64,000 bases of DNA from Pengzhenrongella sicca (GTDB lineage Bacteria; Actinomycetota; Actinomycetes; Actinomycetales; Cellulomonadaceae): assembly GCF_017569225.1 (NCBI RefSeq), contig NZ_CP071868.1, positions 2,914,001-2,978,000 on the forward strand, in the 5' to 3' direction. This document shows positions 7,678-16,502 of the stretch, piece by piece. Each line of letters begins with the position of its first letter. The stretch's first letter is position 1. The notes below the pieces were generated by a model, which saw only the letters and a program-made list of their open reading frames with translations, was not told the DNA's origin and searched no databases. The position numbers and the translations under genes were made by a program.

Positions 7678-8891
7678 GGCTTCGCCGGGACGAGCTGCTG
7701 CCCGATGTCGGCCAGGAGCGCGCCAAACCAGGGCTGCGAGACGTCGAACGCCTTGCCGCCGGCGATCCGCCCGAACGCGATCGCCTTGAGCCGGTCGCCG
7801 TCCTCCTCGTCGTGCCCGATGACGCCCGAGGTGCCCTTGAGCGCGCACTCGACCGCGAGGTCGGTCATCGACTTGATCAGGCGCAGGTCCTCGGCGTTGG
7901 CGGCCGCGGCGCGCGAGTAGTAGCCGCTCTTCTGCACCATGACCTTCTCCGCGCCGAGCAGCTCGGCGAACTGCTTGGCGAACCAGGCGCCTGGGTTGAT
8001 CGTGTCCAGGCGCACGTGGCCGAACGCGTCCCGCAGCACCTGCTGCCCCGACGCCTCGAGCTGCTCGACGATCTCGTGCGTGCCGGCGCCCTCGGACAGG
8101 AAGATGTTGACGTTGCCGACCTCGTCCATGATCGTGCGCAGGCGCTTCGCCTCGCCGGCGATGTCGATCGCGAGCTCGGGCAGGAACACCGCGTGGATGT
8201 CCCAGCGCTCCTGGGTCAGGCCGATGCCGGGCACCCACTCCTGGGTCCCGAGCCACGTGCGGTACGACGCCGCCGCAGCCGCGGTGAGCCAGCCGCAGTG
8301 CCGGCCCATGACCTCGTGCACGATGAGCATGCGCGGGCCCGAGCGGTGCTCGCCGATGATGTTCTGGGCGAACTGGGAGGTCTGCTCCGCCGCGGTCCAC
8401 GCGCCGAGCGACTGCTTGATCGGCACGACGTCGTTATCGATGGTCTTCGGCAGGCCCACGACCGTGAGCGGGTAGCCGTGCTCCTCGAGGTACGCCGCGA
8501 GCTCGGCCGCCGTGAGGTTCGTGTCGTCGCCGCCGATCGTGTGCAGCACGTCGACGCCGTCGGCCTTGAGCTGTTCGGCCGCGACCTGCAGGGGGTTCTG
8601 GCCCTCGGCGACGAGGCCGCGCTTGACGAGGTCGGCCGCGTTCGAGAGCTTGACGCGCGAGTTGCCGATCGGGGACCCGCCGAAGCGGTGCAACAGGCCG
8701 GCCTTGGCGCGCGTCTCGTCGTCGACGACGATCTTGGTGCCGGTGAGCAGGCCGTGGTACCCGTGCTGGTAGGCGATGATCTCGATCTCGGGATCCAGCT
8801 CCGTGTACCGCTCGATGAGTCCTCCGACGGCGGAGGACAGGCACGGGGCGAAGCCTCCGGCGGTCAGGAGCGCGACGCGACGAACCGACAT
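7674..8891 (-). CDS. pfp: Pyrophosphate-dependent 6-phosphofructokinase
   Basis: The 405-residue enzyme phosphorylates fructose 6-phosphate in glycolysis and is probably reversible. Residues 120-124 are GGDDT and 148-154 are PKTIDND. In this superfamily the Asp in GGDD and the Lys in PKTIDND mark use of pyrophosphate, where ATP enzymes have GGDG and PGTIDND. Other conserved parts are RFGGSPIGNSR, HEVMGRHCGWL and EGAG. The ATG at 8891 follows AGAGGTG at a good spacing; the in-frame TTG/GTG codons upstream are less likely. It overlaps and probably couples to aroG, so one transcript links glycolytic flux to aromatic synthesis. Confidence 0.92.
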   Translation of the reverse strand: MSVRRVALLTAGGFAPCLSSAVGGLIERYTELDPEIEIIAYQHGYHGLLTGTKIVVDDETRAKAGLLHRFGGSPIGNSRVKLSNAADLVKRGLVAEGQNPLQVAAEQLKADGVDVLHTIGGDDTNLTAAELAAYLEEHGYPLTVVGLPKTIDNDVVPIKQSLGAWTAAEQTSQFAQNIIGEHRSGPRMLIVHEVMGRHCGWLTAAAAASYRTWLGTQEWVPGIGLTQERWDIHAVFLPELAIDIAGEAKRLRTIMDEVGNVNIFLSEGAGTHEIVEQLEASGQQVLRDAFGHVRLDTINPGAWFAKQFAELLGAEKVMVQKSGYYSRAAAANAEDLRLIKSMTDLAVECALKGTSGVIGHDEEDGDRLKAIAFGRIAGGKAFDVSQPWFGALLADIGQQLVPAKP

Positions 8892-8948
8892 GGAACACAC
8901 CTCTCGTTGGAGTTTCTGCCGCCGGTCACGGGACCTGCGGCGACGCGA

Positions 8949-9746
8949 TCATCCTACTGACGGCTCGGCGTCGTCCTCGGGAGCGACCGGCACCTGGACC
9001 TCGGGCACCGGACGGCCGCCGGGCGCCGCCCCGCCGCCCGGCCCGCCGGCCGGCTGCTCGGCGTTGCCGGCGGCGATGCGCGCCTTCTGGGTCGCCGCGT
9101 ACACGTCGACGTACTCCTGGCCGGACAGGCTCATGAGGGCGTACATGATCTCGTCCGTGACCGAGCGCAGGATGAACCGGTCGTTCTCCATGCCGGCGTA
9201 GCGGCTGAAGTCGAGCGGCTCGCCGACGACGATGCCGATCCGGGTGGGGCGCGGCAGCCGCTGCCCGATCGGCTGGGCCTTGTCCGTGTCGATCATCGCG
9301 ATCGGGATGACCGGGGCGCCGGACTCGAGCGCGAGCCGGGCGACGCCCGTCTTGCCGCGGTACAACCGGCCGTCGGGGCTGCGGGTGCCCTCGGGATAGA
9401 TGCCGAAGAGCTTGCCGTCGCGCAGGCGGCGCAGCCCGGTGCGCAGCGCGGCCTCGCTCGCGCGGCCACCGGCACGGTCGACCGGGATCGTGCCGACGCC
9501 GCGCATGAAGCCGGCGATCATCCGCCCCTTCAGCCCCACGCCGGTGAAGTAGTCGGACTTGCCGATGAAGACGATCTCGCGGCTGAGCTCCAGCGGCAGG
9601 AAGAAGGAGTCGACGACGGCGAGGTGGTTGGACGCCAGGATCGCCCCGCCCTCGGCGGGGACGTTCTCGATCCCCCGCACCCAGGGCCGGAACAGCACCT
9701 TCAGAACCGGGCCGAAGACCACCCGCTTCAAGAACCAGTAAAACAA
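8949..9746 (-). CDS. plsC: 1-acyl-sn-glycerol-3-phosphate acyltransferase (PlsC family)
   Basis: A 265-residue membrane-associated acyltransferase that converts lysophosphatidic acid to phosphatidic acid. Numbered from a TTG at 9746, the catalytic HX4D box is H41-D46 (NHLAVVD); GKSDYF, GTIPVDR and YPEGTRSPDGRLY are the substrate-binding blocks. The TTG is chosen because GAGGAGG lies 5 bases upstream and the family usually begins with a FYW-containing amphipathic helix; a GTG at 9785 is the alternative. The C-terminus is a Gly/Pro-rich tail. M. tuberculosis Rv2182c occupies the equivalent place. Confidence 0.9.
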   Translation of the reverse strand: MFYWFLKRVVFGPVLKVLFRPWVRGIENVPAEGGAILASNHLAVVDSFFLPLELSREIVFIGKSDYFTGVGLKGRMIAGFMRGVGTIPVDRAGGRASEAALRTGLRRLRDGKLFGIYPEGTRSPDGRLYRGKTGVARLALESGAPVIPIAMIDTDKAQPIGQRLPRPTRIGIVVGEPLDFSRYAGMENDRFILRSVTDEIMYALMSLSGQEYVDVYAATQKARIAAGNAEQPAGGPGGGAAPGGRPVPEVQVPVAPEDDAEPSVG

Positions 9747-9800
9747 CCCAGCCTCCTCGAGCGGCTTCGCGGGAAATCCGCGCACCGCCTCATCCGACTC

Positions 9801-9806
9801 TAGAGT
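9801..9806 (+). promoter_or_regulatory. -10-like hexamer TAGAGT of a leaderless transcript
   Basis: TAGAGT ends 8 bases before the ATG at 9814 of the two-helix membrane protein. Confidence 0.5.
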
Positions 9807-9813
9807 GCTCCCT

Positions 9814-10347
9814 ATGACCGCACGTCACGACGGCCCCGGCCCGACGCCCGACGACGCCGATCGCGCCTCGAGCGACGAGCTCGCCGAACGGTGGAAAGCG
9901 ATCGTCGCCGAGCTCGGTGAGCTCGATGTCGCGGTGGAATCCGCGCCAGGCGCGGACCCCGCCGGTGCTGCGGGTCCGCCCGTAACCTACCCGGTCGCGC
10001 CGCGGGGGCCGGTCCCGCCGCCCGCTGCCGCCCCGCGCGAGCTGTCCGGCCGGGACTGGGACGGCACCGCGCAGTACGACGCCGCCGAGTCGGAGGTCGA
10101 CGACCAGGAGCACTACGTCCCGCCCGACCCCGGGCCGATCTTCGGCGGCGACCCGCTGCTGACGATGGCGTGGATCGGCGCCGCCGGGATCCCCGTCGCG
10201 CTGCTCGTGGTGATCATCGTGTGGCGCGACGCGCCGACCATCCTCCTGCAGGCCGCCGGCGTGGTGTTCGCGCTGTGCTGCATGCTCCTGGCCTGGCGCC
10301 TGCCCCACAGCCGCGACGGCGCGGACGGGCCCGGCGCCGTCGTCTGA
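9814..10347 (+). CDS. Conserved two-helix membrane protein, unknown function
   Basis: The product has 177 residues. A long acidic and Pro/Ala-rich cytoplasmic N-terminus (about residues 1-105) contains SSDELAERWKAIVAELGELD. The conserved motif EHYVPPDPGPIFGGDPLLTM leads into two hydrophobic helices, AWIGAAGIPVALLVVIIVW and ILLQAAGVVFALCCMLLAW, joined by a short loop. This motif is common in unnamed actinobacterial proteins, and I cannot assign a function. It is divergent from plsC and convergent with the glucokinase gene. Confidence 0.75.
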   Translation: MTARHDGPGPTPDDADRASSDELAERWKAIVAELGELDVAVESAPGADPAGAAGPPVTYPVAPRGPVPPPAAAPRELSGRDWDGTAQYDAAESEVDDQEHYVPPDPGPIFGGDPLLTMAWIGAAGIPVALLVVIIVWRDAPTILLQAAGVVFALCCMLLAWRLPHSRDGADGPGAVV

Positions 10348-10397
10348 CCCTCGCGGGCCGCGGCGTCGGACGGGCGCGGCGTCAGAGCCGCGCGGCG

Positions 10398-11342
10398 TCA
10401 GATGCGCGCGAGGTCGGCCGCGCCGACGATCCCCGCGTCGTTGCCCATCGAGGCGACCTTGAACTCCGCGAACGGGCGGTAGCCGCGCGCCGACAGGCTG
10501 TGGGCGTACGCGTACCGCGCGGGACCGAGCAGCAGCTCGTCGGCCGCGCCGACGCCGCCGCCGATCACGACGACCGCGGGGTCGAGCAGCGCGGCGACGG
10601 AGGCCGAGCCCTCCCCGATCCACCGGCCCAGCTCGGCGAGGAGCTCGGTGGCCAGCGGGTCGCCCAGCTTGGCGGCCATGGTGATGTGGGGCCCGCGAAG
10701 CCCGGAGACCTCGCCGCCCGCGAGCCCGAGGAGCGTGACCGCCCGCTCGGGGTGCTTGACCATCGCGGCCTGCGCGTCGCGCACCAGCGCACTGCCGGAC
10801 GCGTACTGCTCCCAGCAGCCCTCGTTGCCGCACCCGCAGATATGGCCGTGCGGGACGACCCGCATGTGCCCGACCTCCGCCGCGACGCCCCACGCCCCGC
10901 GCACGAGGTTGCCGCCGACGACGATCGCGCCGCCGAGGCCGGTGCCCACCGTGAGCAGAAGCATGTCCTTCACGTCGCGCCCGGCGCCGAACCGGAACTC
11001 GGCCCAGCCCGCGGCGTTGGCGTCGTTCTCGACAACGACGCGGATGTCGGACTTCAGCAGCGCCCGCACGTTCTCCTGCAGGGGGTAGTCGCGCCAGGCG
11101 ATGTTCGGCGCGAACAACACCGTGGACCGCTCGGCGTTGACGAAGCCCGCGGCGGCGACCCCGATCGCGCCCACCTCGAACTGCTCCGAGAGCTCGACGT
11201 AGACCTCGCAGACCGCGCGGTCGATGCTCGCGGCGTCGTCCGGCTCCGTGACGCGTCGGGTCCGGGCGAGGATGTTCCCGTCCTCGTCGACGACACCAGC
11301 CGCGATCTTCGTCCCGCCGATGTCTACGCCGATCGCATGCAT
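10398..11342 (-). CDS. ROK-family glucokinase
   Basis: The 314-residue ROK-family sugar kinase probably phosphorylates glucose at the 6-position. The N-terminal phosphate loop is MHAIGVDIGGTKIAAGVVDE. VVENDANAAGWAEFRFGAG holds the catalytic aspartate in the DAN triplet. The zinc-binding cluster HICGCGNEGCWEQYASG is typical of bacterial ROK glucokinases, and VVIGGGVGAADELL closes the adenosine site. No N-terminal helix-turn-helix is present, so it is a kinase and not a ROK repressor. A GGAC-rich ribosome binding site precedes the ATG. The gene stands alone on the minus strand. Confidence 0.9.
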   Translation of the reverse strand: MHAIGVDIGGTKIAAGVVDEDGNILARTRRVTEPDDAASIDRAVCEVYVELSEQFEVGAIGVAAAGFVNAERSTVLFAPNIAWRDYPLQENVRALLKSDIRVVVENDANAAGWAEFRFGAGRDVKDMLLLTVGTGLGGAIVVGGNLVRGAWGVAAEVGHMRVVPHGHICGCGNEGCWEQYASGSALVRDAQAAMVKHPERAVTLLGLAGGEVSGLRGPHITMAAKLGDPLATELLAELGRWIGEGSASVAALLDPAVVVIGGGVGAADELLLGPARYAYAHSLSARGYRPFAEFKVASMGNDAGIVGAADLARI

Positions 11343-11523
11343 GTCCGTCCTTCGGTGTGCGCTGTCTGCCGTGGCTGCGAAACGCGGCGGCAGGAATGGA
11401 TGCGTCAGTTCGTGGGAAGGCTACCCAGGTCCACGCCGAACGTTAGCCGCGCCAGATGCCCTGCACCCGGACCGGACGTCCCGTATCGTCGAGGCATCGC
11501 CGTCGCCTGCCAATGGAGCCAGC

Positions 11524-13347
11524 ATGGATGAGTTCCGCACGCCCCAGCTCGTCGACGTCGACCCGTCGAAGAACCTGAACGACCTCTTCGCGGCGCGCGT
11601 CGCGGCGAAGCCCGACGGGACCGTCATCGAGATCAAGGACGAGGGCACGGGAACCTGGATCCCCATGTCCGCGCGCGAGTTCGACGCCGAGGTCGTCTCG
11701 GTCGCGCAGGGCCTGGTCGCGCGCGGCGTCGAGCCGGGCGATCGCGTCGGGATCATGTCGCGTACCCGGTACGAGTGGACCCTGCTCGACTGGGCCGTCT
11801 GGGCCGCCGGCGCGGTTCCGGTGCCGGTGTACGAGACGTCGTCGGCCGAGCAGGTGCTGTGGATCCTCACCGACGCCGAGGTCTCGCTCGTGGTCGTCGA
11901 GACGGCGCAGCACGCGGCGACCGTGGCCCAGGTGCGCGGCGACCTGCCCGCGCTGCGCGAGGTGCTCGTGCTCGACGACGGCGCGATCGAGGCGCTCGTG
12001 AGCGCCGGCCCCGCGGTGGGCGCCGACGAGATCGGTCGCCGGCGCGGGCTCGCCGCGCTCGGTGACGTCGCGACGATCATCTACACCTCCGGCACGACGG
12101 GCCGCCCCAAGGGCGTCGAGCTCACGCACGAGAACTTCTACGTGCTCACGGTCAACGCGGTCGAGGGCCTGAACCCCGTCGTGGCGACCCCCGGCGCGCG
12201 CACCCTGCTGTTCATGCCGCTCGCCCACGTGTTCGCGCGGTTCATCGAGGTGCTCTGCATCCCGGCCGGCTGCGTGCTCGGCCACACCCCGGACGCGAAG
12301 AACCTGCTCGCTGACCTCGCGTCCTTCCAGCCGACGTTCATCCTGTCCGTCCCGCGCGTGTTCGAGAAGGTCTACAACTCCGCCGAGCAGAAGGCCGTCG
12401 CCGGCGGCAAGGGCGCGATCTTCCAGCGCGCCGCGAAGACCGCGATCGTCTACTCGCGCGCGCTCGACACCCCGCGCGGGCCGAGCCCGTGGCTGCGGGT
12501 GCAGCACAAGGTCGCCGACGTGCTCGTGCTGTCGAAGCTGCGGGCGGCCCTCGGCGGGCGCGTCGAGTGGGCGATCTCGGGCGGAGCGCCGCTCGGCGAG
12601 CGGCTCGGCCACTTCTACCGGGGGCTCGGCCTCAAGGTCCTCGAGGGCTACGGCCTGACCGAGACGACCGCGCCGTCGACGGTCAACACGCCCGACCAGA
12701 CCAAGATCGGGACCGTCGGACCGCCCCTGCCGGGCGGGTCGATCCGCATCGCCGCGGACGGCGAGGTCGAGGTCAAGGGCCCGCACGTCTTCCGGGCCTA
12801 CCACCGCAACCCGGCGGCGACCGCCGAGGCGTTCAACGACGGCTGGTTCCGCACCGGCGACCTGGGCGCGCTCGACGACGACGGCTTCCTGCGGATCACG
12901 GGGCGCAAGAAGGAGATCATCGTGACGGCCGGCGGCAAGAACGTCGCGCCCGCCGCGCTCGAGGACCGCCTGCGCGGGCACCCGCTCGTGAGCCAGGTCG
13001 TCGTCGTCGGCGATCAGCGTCCGTTCATCGGCGCGCTGCTCACGCTCGACGCCGATAGCCTGCCCGGCTGGCTCTCGGCCCACGGCCATCCCGCGATGAG
13101 CGCTGCCGAGGCGGCCGCGAACCCGGCGGTGCTCGCGTCGATCGACCGGGCGGTCGAGAAGACGAACGAGGCCGTCTCCCGTGCGGAGTCGATCCGCAAG
13201 TACCGGATCCTCGACGGCGACCTGACGATCGCCAACGGCTACCTGACCCCCAAGCTCAGCGTGCGCCGGTCGCAGGTGCTCAAGGACTTCTCGGGCGAGA
13301 TCGACGCGCTCTACGGCGGCCCGACGTCGAACGGCCCCGGCGAGTAG
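11524..13347 (+). CDS. Long-chain fatty acid--CoA ligase (AMP-forming)
   Basis: The 607-residue adenylate-forming enzyme activates long-chain fatty acids to acyl-CoA. The phosphate-binding signature IIYTSGTTGRPKGVELTH is near residue 183. LEGYGLTETTA, DGWFRTGDLGALDDDGFL and TGRKKEIIVTAGGKNVAP are the later adenylation-domain cores, with the catalytic lysine region in the C-terminal lid. The ATG at 11524 follows GGAGCC; in-frame codons further upstream lie in non-conserved sequence. It matches M. tuberculosis fadD15 (Rv2187) in synteny and subfamily (the type with a long C-terminal section ending in TPKLSVRRSQV). Confidence 0.92.
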   Translation: MDEFRTPQLVDVDPSKNLNDLFAARVAAKPDGTVIEIKDEGTGTWIPMSAREFDAEVVSVAQGLVARGVEPGDRVGIMSRTRYEWTLLDWAVWAAGAVPVPVYETSSAEQVLWILTDAEVSLVVVETAQHAATVAQVRGDLPALREVLVLDDGAIEALVSAGPAVGADEIGRRRGLAALGDVATIIYTSGTTGRPKGVELTHENFYVLTVNAVEGLNPVVATPGARTLLFMPLAHVFARFIEVLCIPAGCVLGHTPDAKNLLADLASFQPTFILSVPRVFEKVYNSAEQKAVAGGKGAIFQRAAKTAIVYSRALDTPRGPSPWLRVQHKVADVLVLSKLRAALGGRVEWAISGGAPLGERLGHFYRGLGLKVLEGYGLTETTAPSTVNTPDQTKIGTVGPPLPGGSIRIAADGEVEVKGPHVFRAYHRNPAATAEAFNDGWFRTGDLGALDDDGFLRITGRKKEIIVTAGGKNVAPAALEDRLRGHPLVSQVVVVGDQRPFIGALLTLDADSLPGWLSAHGHPAMSAAEAAANPAVLASIDRAVEKTNEAVSRAESIRKYRILDGDLTIANGYLTPKLSVRRSQVLKDFSGEIDALYGGPTSNGPGE

Positions 13348-13352
13348 TTCGA

Positions 13353-13381
13353 GGGCGCGCCGGCGTTCAGCCGGCGCGCTC
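13353..13381. terminator. Bidirectional terminator-like hairpin
   Basis: GCGCGCCGG (13355-13363) pairs with CCGGCGCGC (13371-13379) around a 7-base loop, with possible extension on both sides. It lies between the converging acyl-CoA ligase and small CxxC protein and includes the latter's stop codon. Confidence 0.55.
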
Positions 13382-13549
13382 GCCGGGGGCGAGCCGCAGC
13401 GGTGGCACGAGCCCCGAGGCCGCGAGCACGGCGATCGCCGCCTGCTCGCCGTCGTCGAGGTCGGCACGCGTGCCGATCGTCAGGAACGTCACCACGCAGT
13501 CGGCACATCCCGGTCCGCGCGCGGTGCAGGTGCCACAGTCGATCTTCAT
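13367..13549 (-). CDS. Small cysteine-motif protein, conserved in Actinobacteria
   Basis: The 60-residue product begins MKIDCGTCTARGPGCADCVV, giving CxxC and CxxC pairs (residues 5, 8, 15 and 18) that could bind zinc or an iron-sulfur cluster. The middle, FLTIGTRADLDDGEQAAIAV, ends in a Leu-rich helix with PPLRL. The ATG at 13549 is preferred over an upstream GTG frame start because the conserved cysteine segment begins exactly there and a TACCGT hexamer lies 8 bases upstream. I recall similar tiny proteins in many actinobacterial genomes, but none with a proven role. Confidence 0.7.
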   Translation of the reverse strand: MKIDCGTCTARGPGCADCVVTFLTIGTRADLDDGEQAAIAVLAASGLVPPLRLAPGERAG

Positions 13550-13556
13550 GCCCGCG

Positions 13557-13562
13557 ACGGTA
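13557..13562 (-). promoter_or_regulatory. -10-like hexamer TACCGT of a leaderless transcript
   Basis: On the minus strand TACCGT ends 8 bases before the ATG at 13549 of the small CxxC protein. Confidence 0.45.
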
Positions 13563-13603
13563 GCCAGGCCCGCCCACACGGCCGCCCACCGTGGTGGTCG
13601 CGC

Positions 13604-14254
13604 CTACCGGTCCGCGAGCTCCGCGGGCACCTCGAGCGCCGCCGCCGTGGCGGCCCGCACCTGCGCAACCGTCACGCCAGGGGCGAGCTCGCGCAGCGCC
13701 AGGCCGCGCGGCGTCACGTCGATGACCGCGAGGTCGGTGATGATCCGGTGCACGACGCCACGCCCGGTGAGCGGGAAGGTGCACCGCTCGAGGATCTTGG
13801 GGGAACCGTCCTTGGCGCGGTGCTCCATCAGGACGATCACGCGCGCGGCGCCGTGGACCAGGTCCATCGCCCCGCCCGGGCCCTTGACGAGCCGGCCGGG
13901 CACCATCCAGTTGGCCAGGTCCCCCGTGGCCGAGACCTGCATCCCGCCGAGGATCGCGGTCTCGATCTTGCCGGCTCGGATCATCGCGAAGCTCGTCGCG
14001 GAGTCGAACAGCGCGGCGCCCGGCACCACGGTCACCGACTCCTTGCTCGCGTTGACCAGGTCCGGGTCGACCTCGGCGGCGCGCGGGTACGGCCCGACGC
14101 CGAGGATCCCGTTCTCGGAGTGCAGCATCACGGTGAACCCCGCGGGCACGTGGTTCGAGACGAGCGTCGGCAGCCCGATGCCGAGGTTCACGTACGAGCC
14201 GTCGACCAGCTCAAGCGCAGCGCGCGCGGCCATCTCGTCCCGGGTGCGGGCCAT
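13604..14254 (-). CDS. scoB: 3-oxoacid CoA-transferase, subunit B
   Basis: The 216-residue beta subunit of a family I CoA-transferase moves CoA between succinate or acetate and a 3-oxoacid. The catalytic glutamate, which forms the glutamyl-CoA thioester, is residue 47 in [10 protein letters not shown]. Other conserved blocks are [31 protein letters not shown] and [10 protein letters not shown]. Its ATG overlaps the TGA of scoA by one base (TGATG), so the two subunits should be made in equal amounts. Confidence 0.92.
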   Translation of the reverse strand: MARTRDEMAARAALELVDGSYVNLGIGLPTLVSNHVPAGFTVMLHSENGILGVGPYPRAAEVDPDLVNASKESVTVVPGAALFDSATSFAMIRAGKIETAILGGMQVSATGDLANWMVPGRLVKGPGGAMDLVHGAARVIVLMEHRAKDGSPKILERCTFPLTGRGVVHRIITDLAVIDVTPRGLALRELAPGVTVAQVRAATAAALEVPAELADR

Positions 14255-15045
14255 CAGGCCGGGCCCCGGTCGGAGTCCGGGCGCACCCGGAGCTTCTCGA
14301 TGCGCTTGGGCACGTCCGAGCCGACCTCGACGACGCGATGCACGTACACGCCGGGCAGGTGGATCTCGTCGGGATCGAGCTCGCCGGGCTCGACGAGCCG
14401 CTCGACCTGCGCGATCGTGACCCGGCCCGCCATCGCGGCGAGCGGCGAGAAGTTGCGCGCCGAGCGGTGGAAGACGAGGTTGCCGTACCGGTCGCCGCGC
14501 TCGGCGTGCACGAGCGCGAAGTCAGTCGTGATCGCCTCCTCGAGCACGTGCTCGCGGGCGGCCCCGCGCACGGTGAACATTCGCACCTCCTTCGCCGCGG
14601 AGGCCAGCGCGACGCCGCCGCGGCCGTCGTAGCGCAGCGGCAGCCCGCCCTCGGCGACCTGCGTGCCGACGCCCGTCTGGGTCCAGAACGCCGCGATGCC
14701 CGACCCGCCGGCGCGCAGCTTCTCGGCGAGGGTGCCCTGCGGCACGAGCTCGAGCTCGAGCTCGCCCGCGAGGAACTGGCGACCGAACTCCTTGTTCTCG
14801 CCGACGTACGACGCGACCATCCGGCGGATCCGCCCCGCGTGCAGGAGCAGCCCCAGGCCCCAGTCGTCGACGCCGCAGTTGTTGCTCACGACCTCCAGGT
14901 CGCGCGTGCCGCGCGCGAGCACCGCCTCGATGAGGGCGATGGGGTTGCCGCACAGGCCGAACCCGCCGACGGCGACGCTCGCGCCGTCGGGCAGGTCGGC
15001 CACGGCTGCGGCCGGCGACGCGACGACCTTGTCGATCCCGATCAT
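14254..15045 (-). CDS. scoA: 3-oxoacid CoA-transferase, subunit A
   Basis: The 263-residue alpha subunit carries the CoA-binding signature [18 protein letters not shown], then [46 protein letters not shown] and [16 protein letters not shown]. It starts at the ATG at 15045, after GGGAGC; the frame stays open further upstream but without conservation. Together with scoB it forms a heteromeric transferase for ketone body or short-chain fatty acid use. No beta-oxidation or thiolase gene is nearby to fix the substrate. Confidence 0.92.
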   Translation of the reverse strand: MIGIDKVVASPAAAVADLPDGASVAVGGFGLCGNPIALIEAVLARGTRDLEVVSNNCGVDDWGLGLLLHAGRIRRMVASYVGENKEFGRQFLAGELELELVPQGTLAEKLRAGGSGIAAFWTQTGVGTQVAEGGLPLRYDGRGGVALASAAKEVRMFTVRGAAREHVLEEAITTDFALVHAERGDRYGNLVFHRSARNFSPLAAMAGRVTIAQVERLVEPGELDPDEIHLPGVYVHRVVEVGSDVPKRIEKLRVRPDSDRGPA

Positions 15046-15457
15046 CAATGCTCCCGTGGACCTCGGCGAACGAGCGGTGGCTCTCACCTTGGCACGCCGG
15101 TCCGGGCGCCCGGCTGGGACCGTCGTCCCGATACGTGCGCCGCGAACCGTCGGCGGGGCGGCGACAATCGCTAGGCAACCCGCGCTCGAACTCGCGTCGG
15201 CGCGGCGGATCTGCCGTACCAAGCGTGCGCACTCGAACGTGTGATCCGAGCGGGTTTCACCCCGCCCTCCCCCGTCCTGCGGGACGAGGAGCGCCCCGCT
15301 GGGAGCAGAGCGAGGCCGCCGCTGTCGGCGGTCGATGACGAGCCGTCGCCACAGAACCGGACGCACAGTGGCGCTCACGTGCGTCTCGGCGTCGCCAGGA
15401 GGACTAGCCTCCGGCGGGCGGGCGGGCGGGCGACTCGGGCGAGGGCGTCGTCTCGAC
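15046..15457. other. Gene-free stretch upstream of scoAB
   Basis: No credible reading frame was found on either strand in about 410 bases. It should hold the scoAB promoter. A short GGGC-repeat tract lies near 15415-15430. No integrase site, tRNA or riboswitch was recognised. Confidence 0.5.
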
Positions 15458-15958
15458 CTAGAAGATCCATCTGAACACCGTCACCGCACCGATGCCCACC
15501 AGTGCGATGAGCACGAGTGCGGCAAACATGCACCCGATGGCGAAGCCGTCATCCCACCAGGAACCACCGACATCGCGTCCGCGATCGGACCAGTCAAGCT
15601 TCTTCCCAGCGGCGGATTCCGCCCGCGCGCGGACATCGAGTAGTACTTGGTGCGCGCGTTCAGTGGAAGCGGCGTCTTCGGGGCCACTCCAGCGCAGTCC
15701 CCTCATGATCCGGACCGGGTCTCCGCCGCAGGCCTTTTCGAATGCGGTCACCTCAGCCAGGTCGCGCTGCTCGCTCAAGTACGACCAGCGTCCGGCCTCG
15801 ACGCGATCGCCGTCGAGGCGGCAAACAACTGCGAGCCGTTCGCGGGCGTCGAGACGGTGAGGCAGGCTCTGGACGAGACTCGTCAAGCGGGTGCGTGCCA
15901 TCGCAAGGTCGCCCTTGCGCAGGTCTTCCTCGACCCTCGCCAGGGTCCGCTCCACGGT
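15458..15958 (-). CDS. DUF6584-like protein with C-terminal membrane helix
   Basis: The product has 166 residues from the GTG at 15958, which follows AAGGTGAG at a good spacing; a GTG at 15970 is possible, and the frame is open to 16210 without conservation. VERTLARVEEDLRKGDLAMA and ARTRLTSLVQSLPHRLDARE are a helical TPR-like pair. DRVEAGRWSYL and TAFEKACGGDP continue the pattern I associate with DUF6584. A hydrophobic helix (FAIGCMFAALVLIALVGIGA) ends the protein, suggesting a tail-anchored membrane protein with its bulk in the cytoplasm. Function unknown. Confidence 0.65.
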   Translation of the reverse strand, partial: TVERTLARVEEDLRKGDLAMARTRLTSLVQSLPHRLDARERLAVVCRLDGDRVEAGRWSYLSEQRDLAEVTAFEKACGGDPVRIMRGLRWSGPEDAASTERAHQVLLDVRARAESAAGKKLDWSDRGRDVGGSWWDDGFAIGCMFAALVLIALVGIGAVTVFRWIF

Positions 15959-16196
15959 CACGGCGCTCACCTTAAGCGTCTGCAGGCGCGTGGCCAGCCT
16001 GTATTCAGGCTGGCGCAGCGGCGAGCCCACGATCTCGCGGACTGGGTGTCGCCGGTGCGCCCACCGCCACCAGGTGATCACGAGGGCGATAGCGGTTTTC
16101 GGTGCGTTTTGTCGTGAAGCCAGATAGCGACGAGCACAACTTGCAGACCCGATCGCGCGGGACTGGGCCGCCGGACACCGGGCCTCGCCTGGGAAG

Positions 16197-16202
16197 TATC
16201 GT
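16197..16202 (+). promoter_or_regulatory. -10-like hexamer TATCGT of a leaderless transcript
   Basis: TATCGT ends 7 bases before the ATG at 16209 of the small conserved protein. Confidence 0.5.
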
Positions 16203-16208
16203 GCCGGC

Positions 16209-16502
16209 ATGTCCAGTTCTGAACTTGCCGACGCGATGACCGAACACCTGGCGGGTCCATTCCCTCAGTCCGTCACGAAGGGTGAGGACTACGGCGAGGT
16301 CGACGCGGTGATGATCGACGCAGACATCTACGGATGGGCTCAGACTGTCCTGGGCGGGTCTGCCTTGTCCCCTCTCGACCGCACGCGGCTGCAACTGGCC
16401 GCCGAAGAACTGAAGCAGTCAATATCTGCGTTTCCGTCGGATGCTCAGGGCTACTACGAACGGGTCCTTGCGATCGCCCACCTTGCGCTGGCTCGATCCT
16501 GA
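16209..16502 (+). CDS. Small conserved protein of unknown function
   Basis: The 97-residue soluble protein has the conserved core VTKGEDYGEVDAVMIDADIY followed by GWA, and a helical C-terminal half (LQLAAEELKQSISAFPSDAQ, YYERVLAIAHLAL). I have seen this core in other actinobacterial proteins of similar size, but no role is known. It is divergent from the DUF6584 gene and has a well-placed leaderless-type hexamer. Confidence 0.65.
   Translation: MSSSELADAMTEHLAGPFPQSVTKGEDYGEVDAVMIDADIYGWAQTVLGGSALSPLDRTRLQLAAEELKQSISAFPSDAQGYYERVLAIAHLALARS

Noticed and set aside
13604-15045. scoAB as part of a larger catabolic operon
   Set aside because: No thiolase, dehydrogenase or transporter of that pathway is adjacent; the acyl-CoA ligase upstream is on the other strand and belongs to the conserved backbone.
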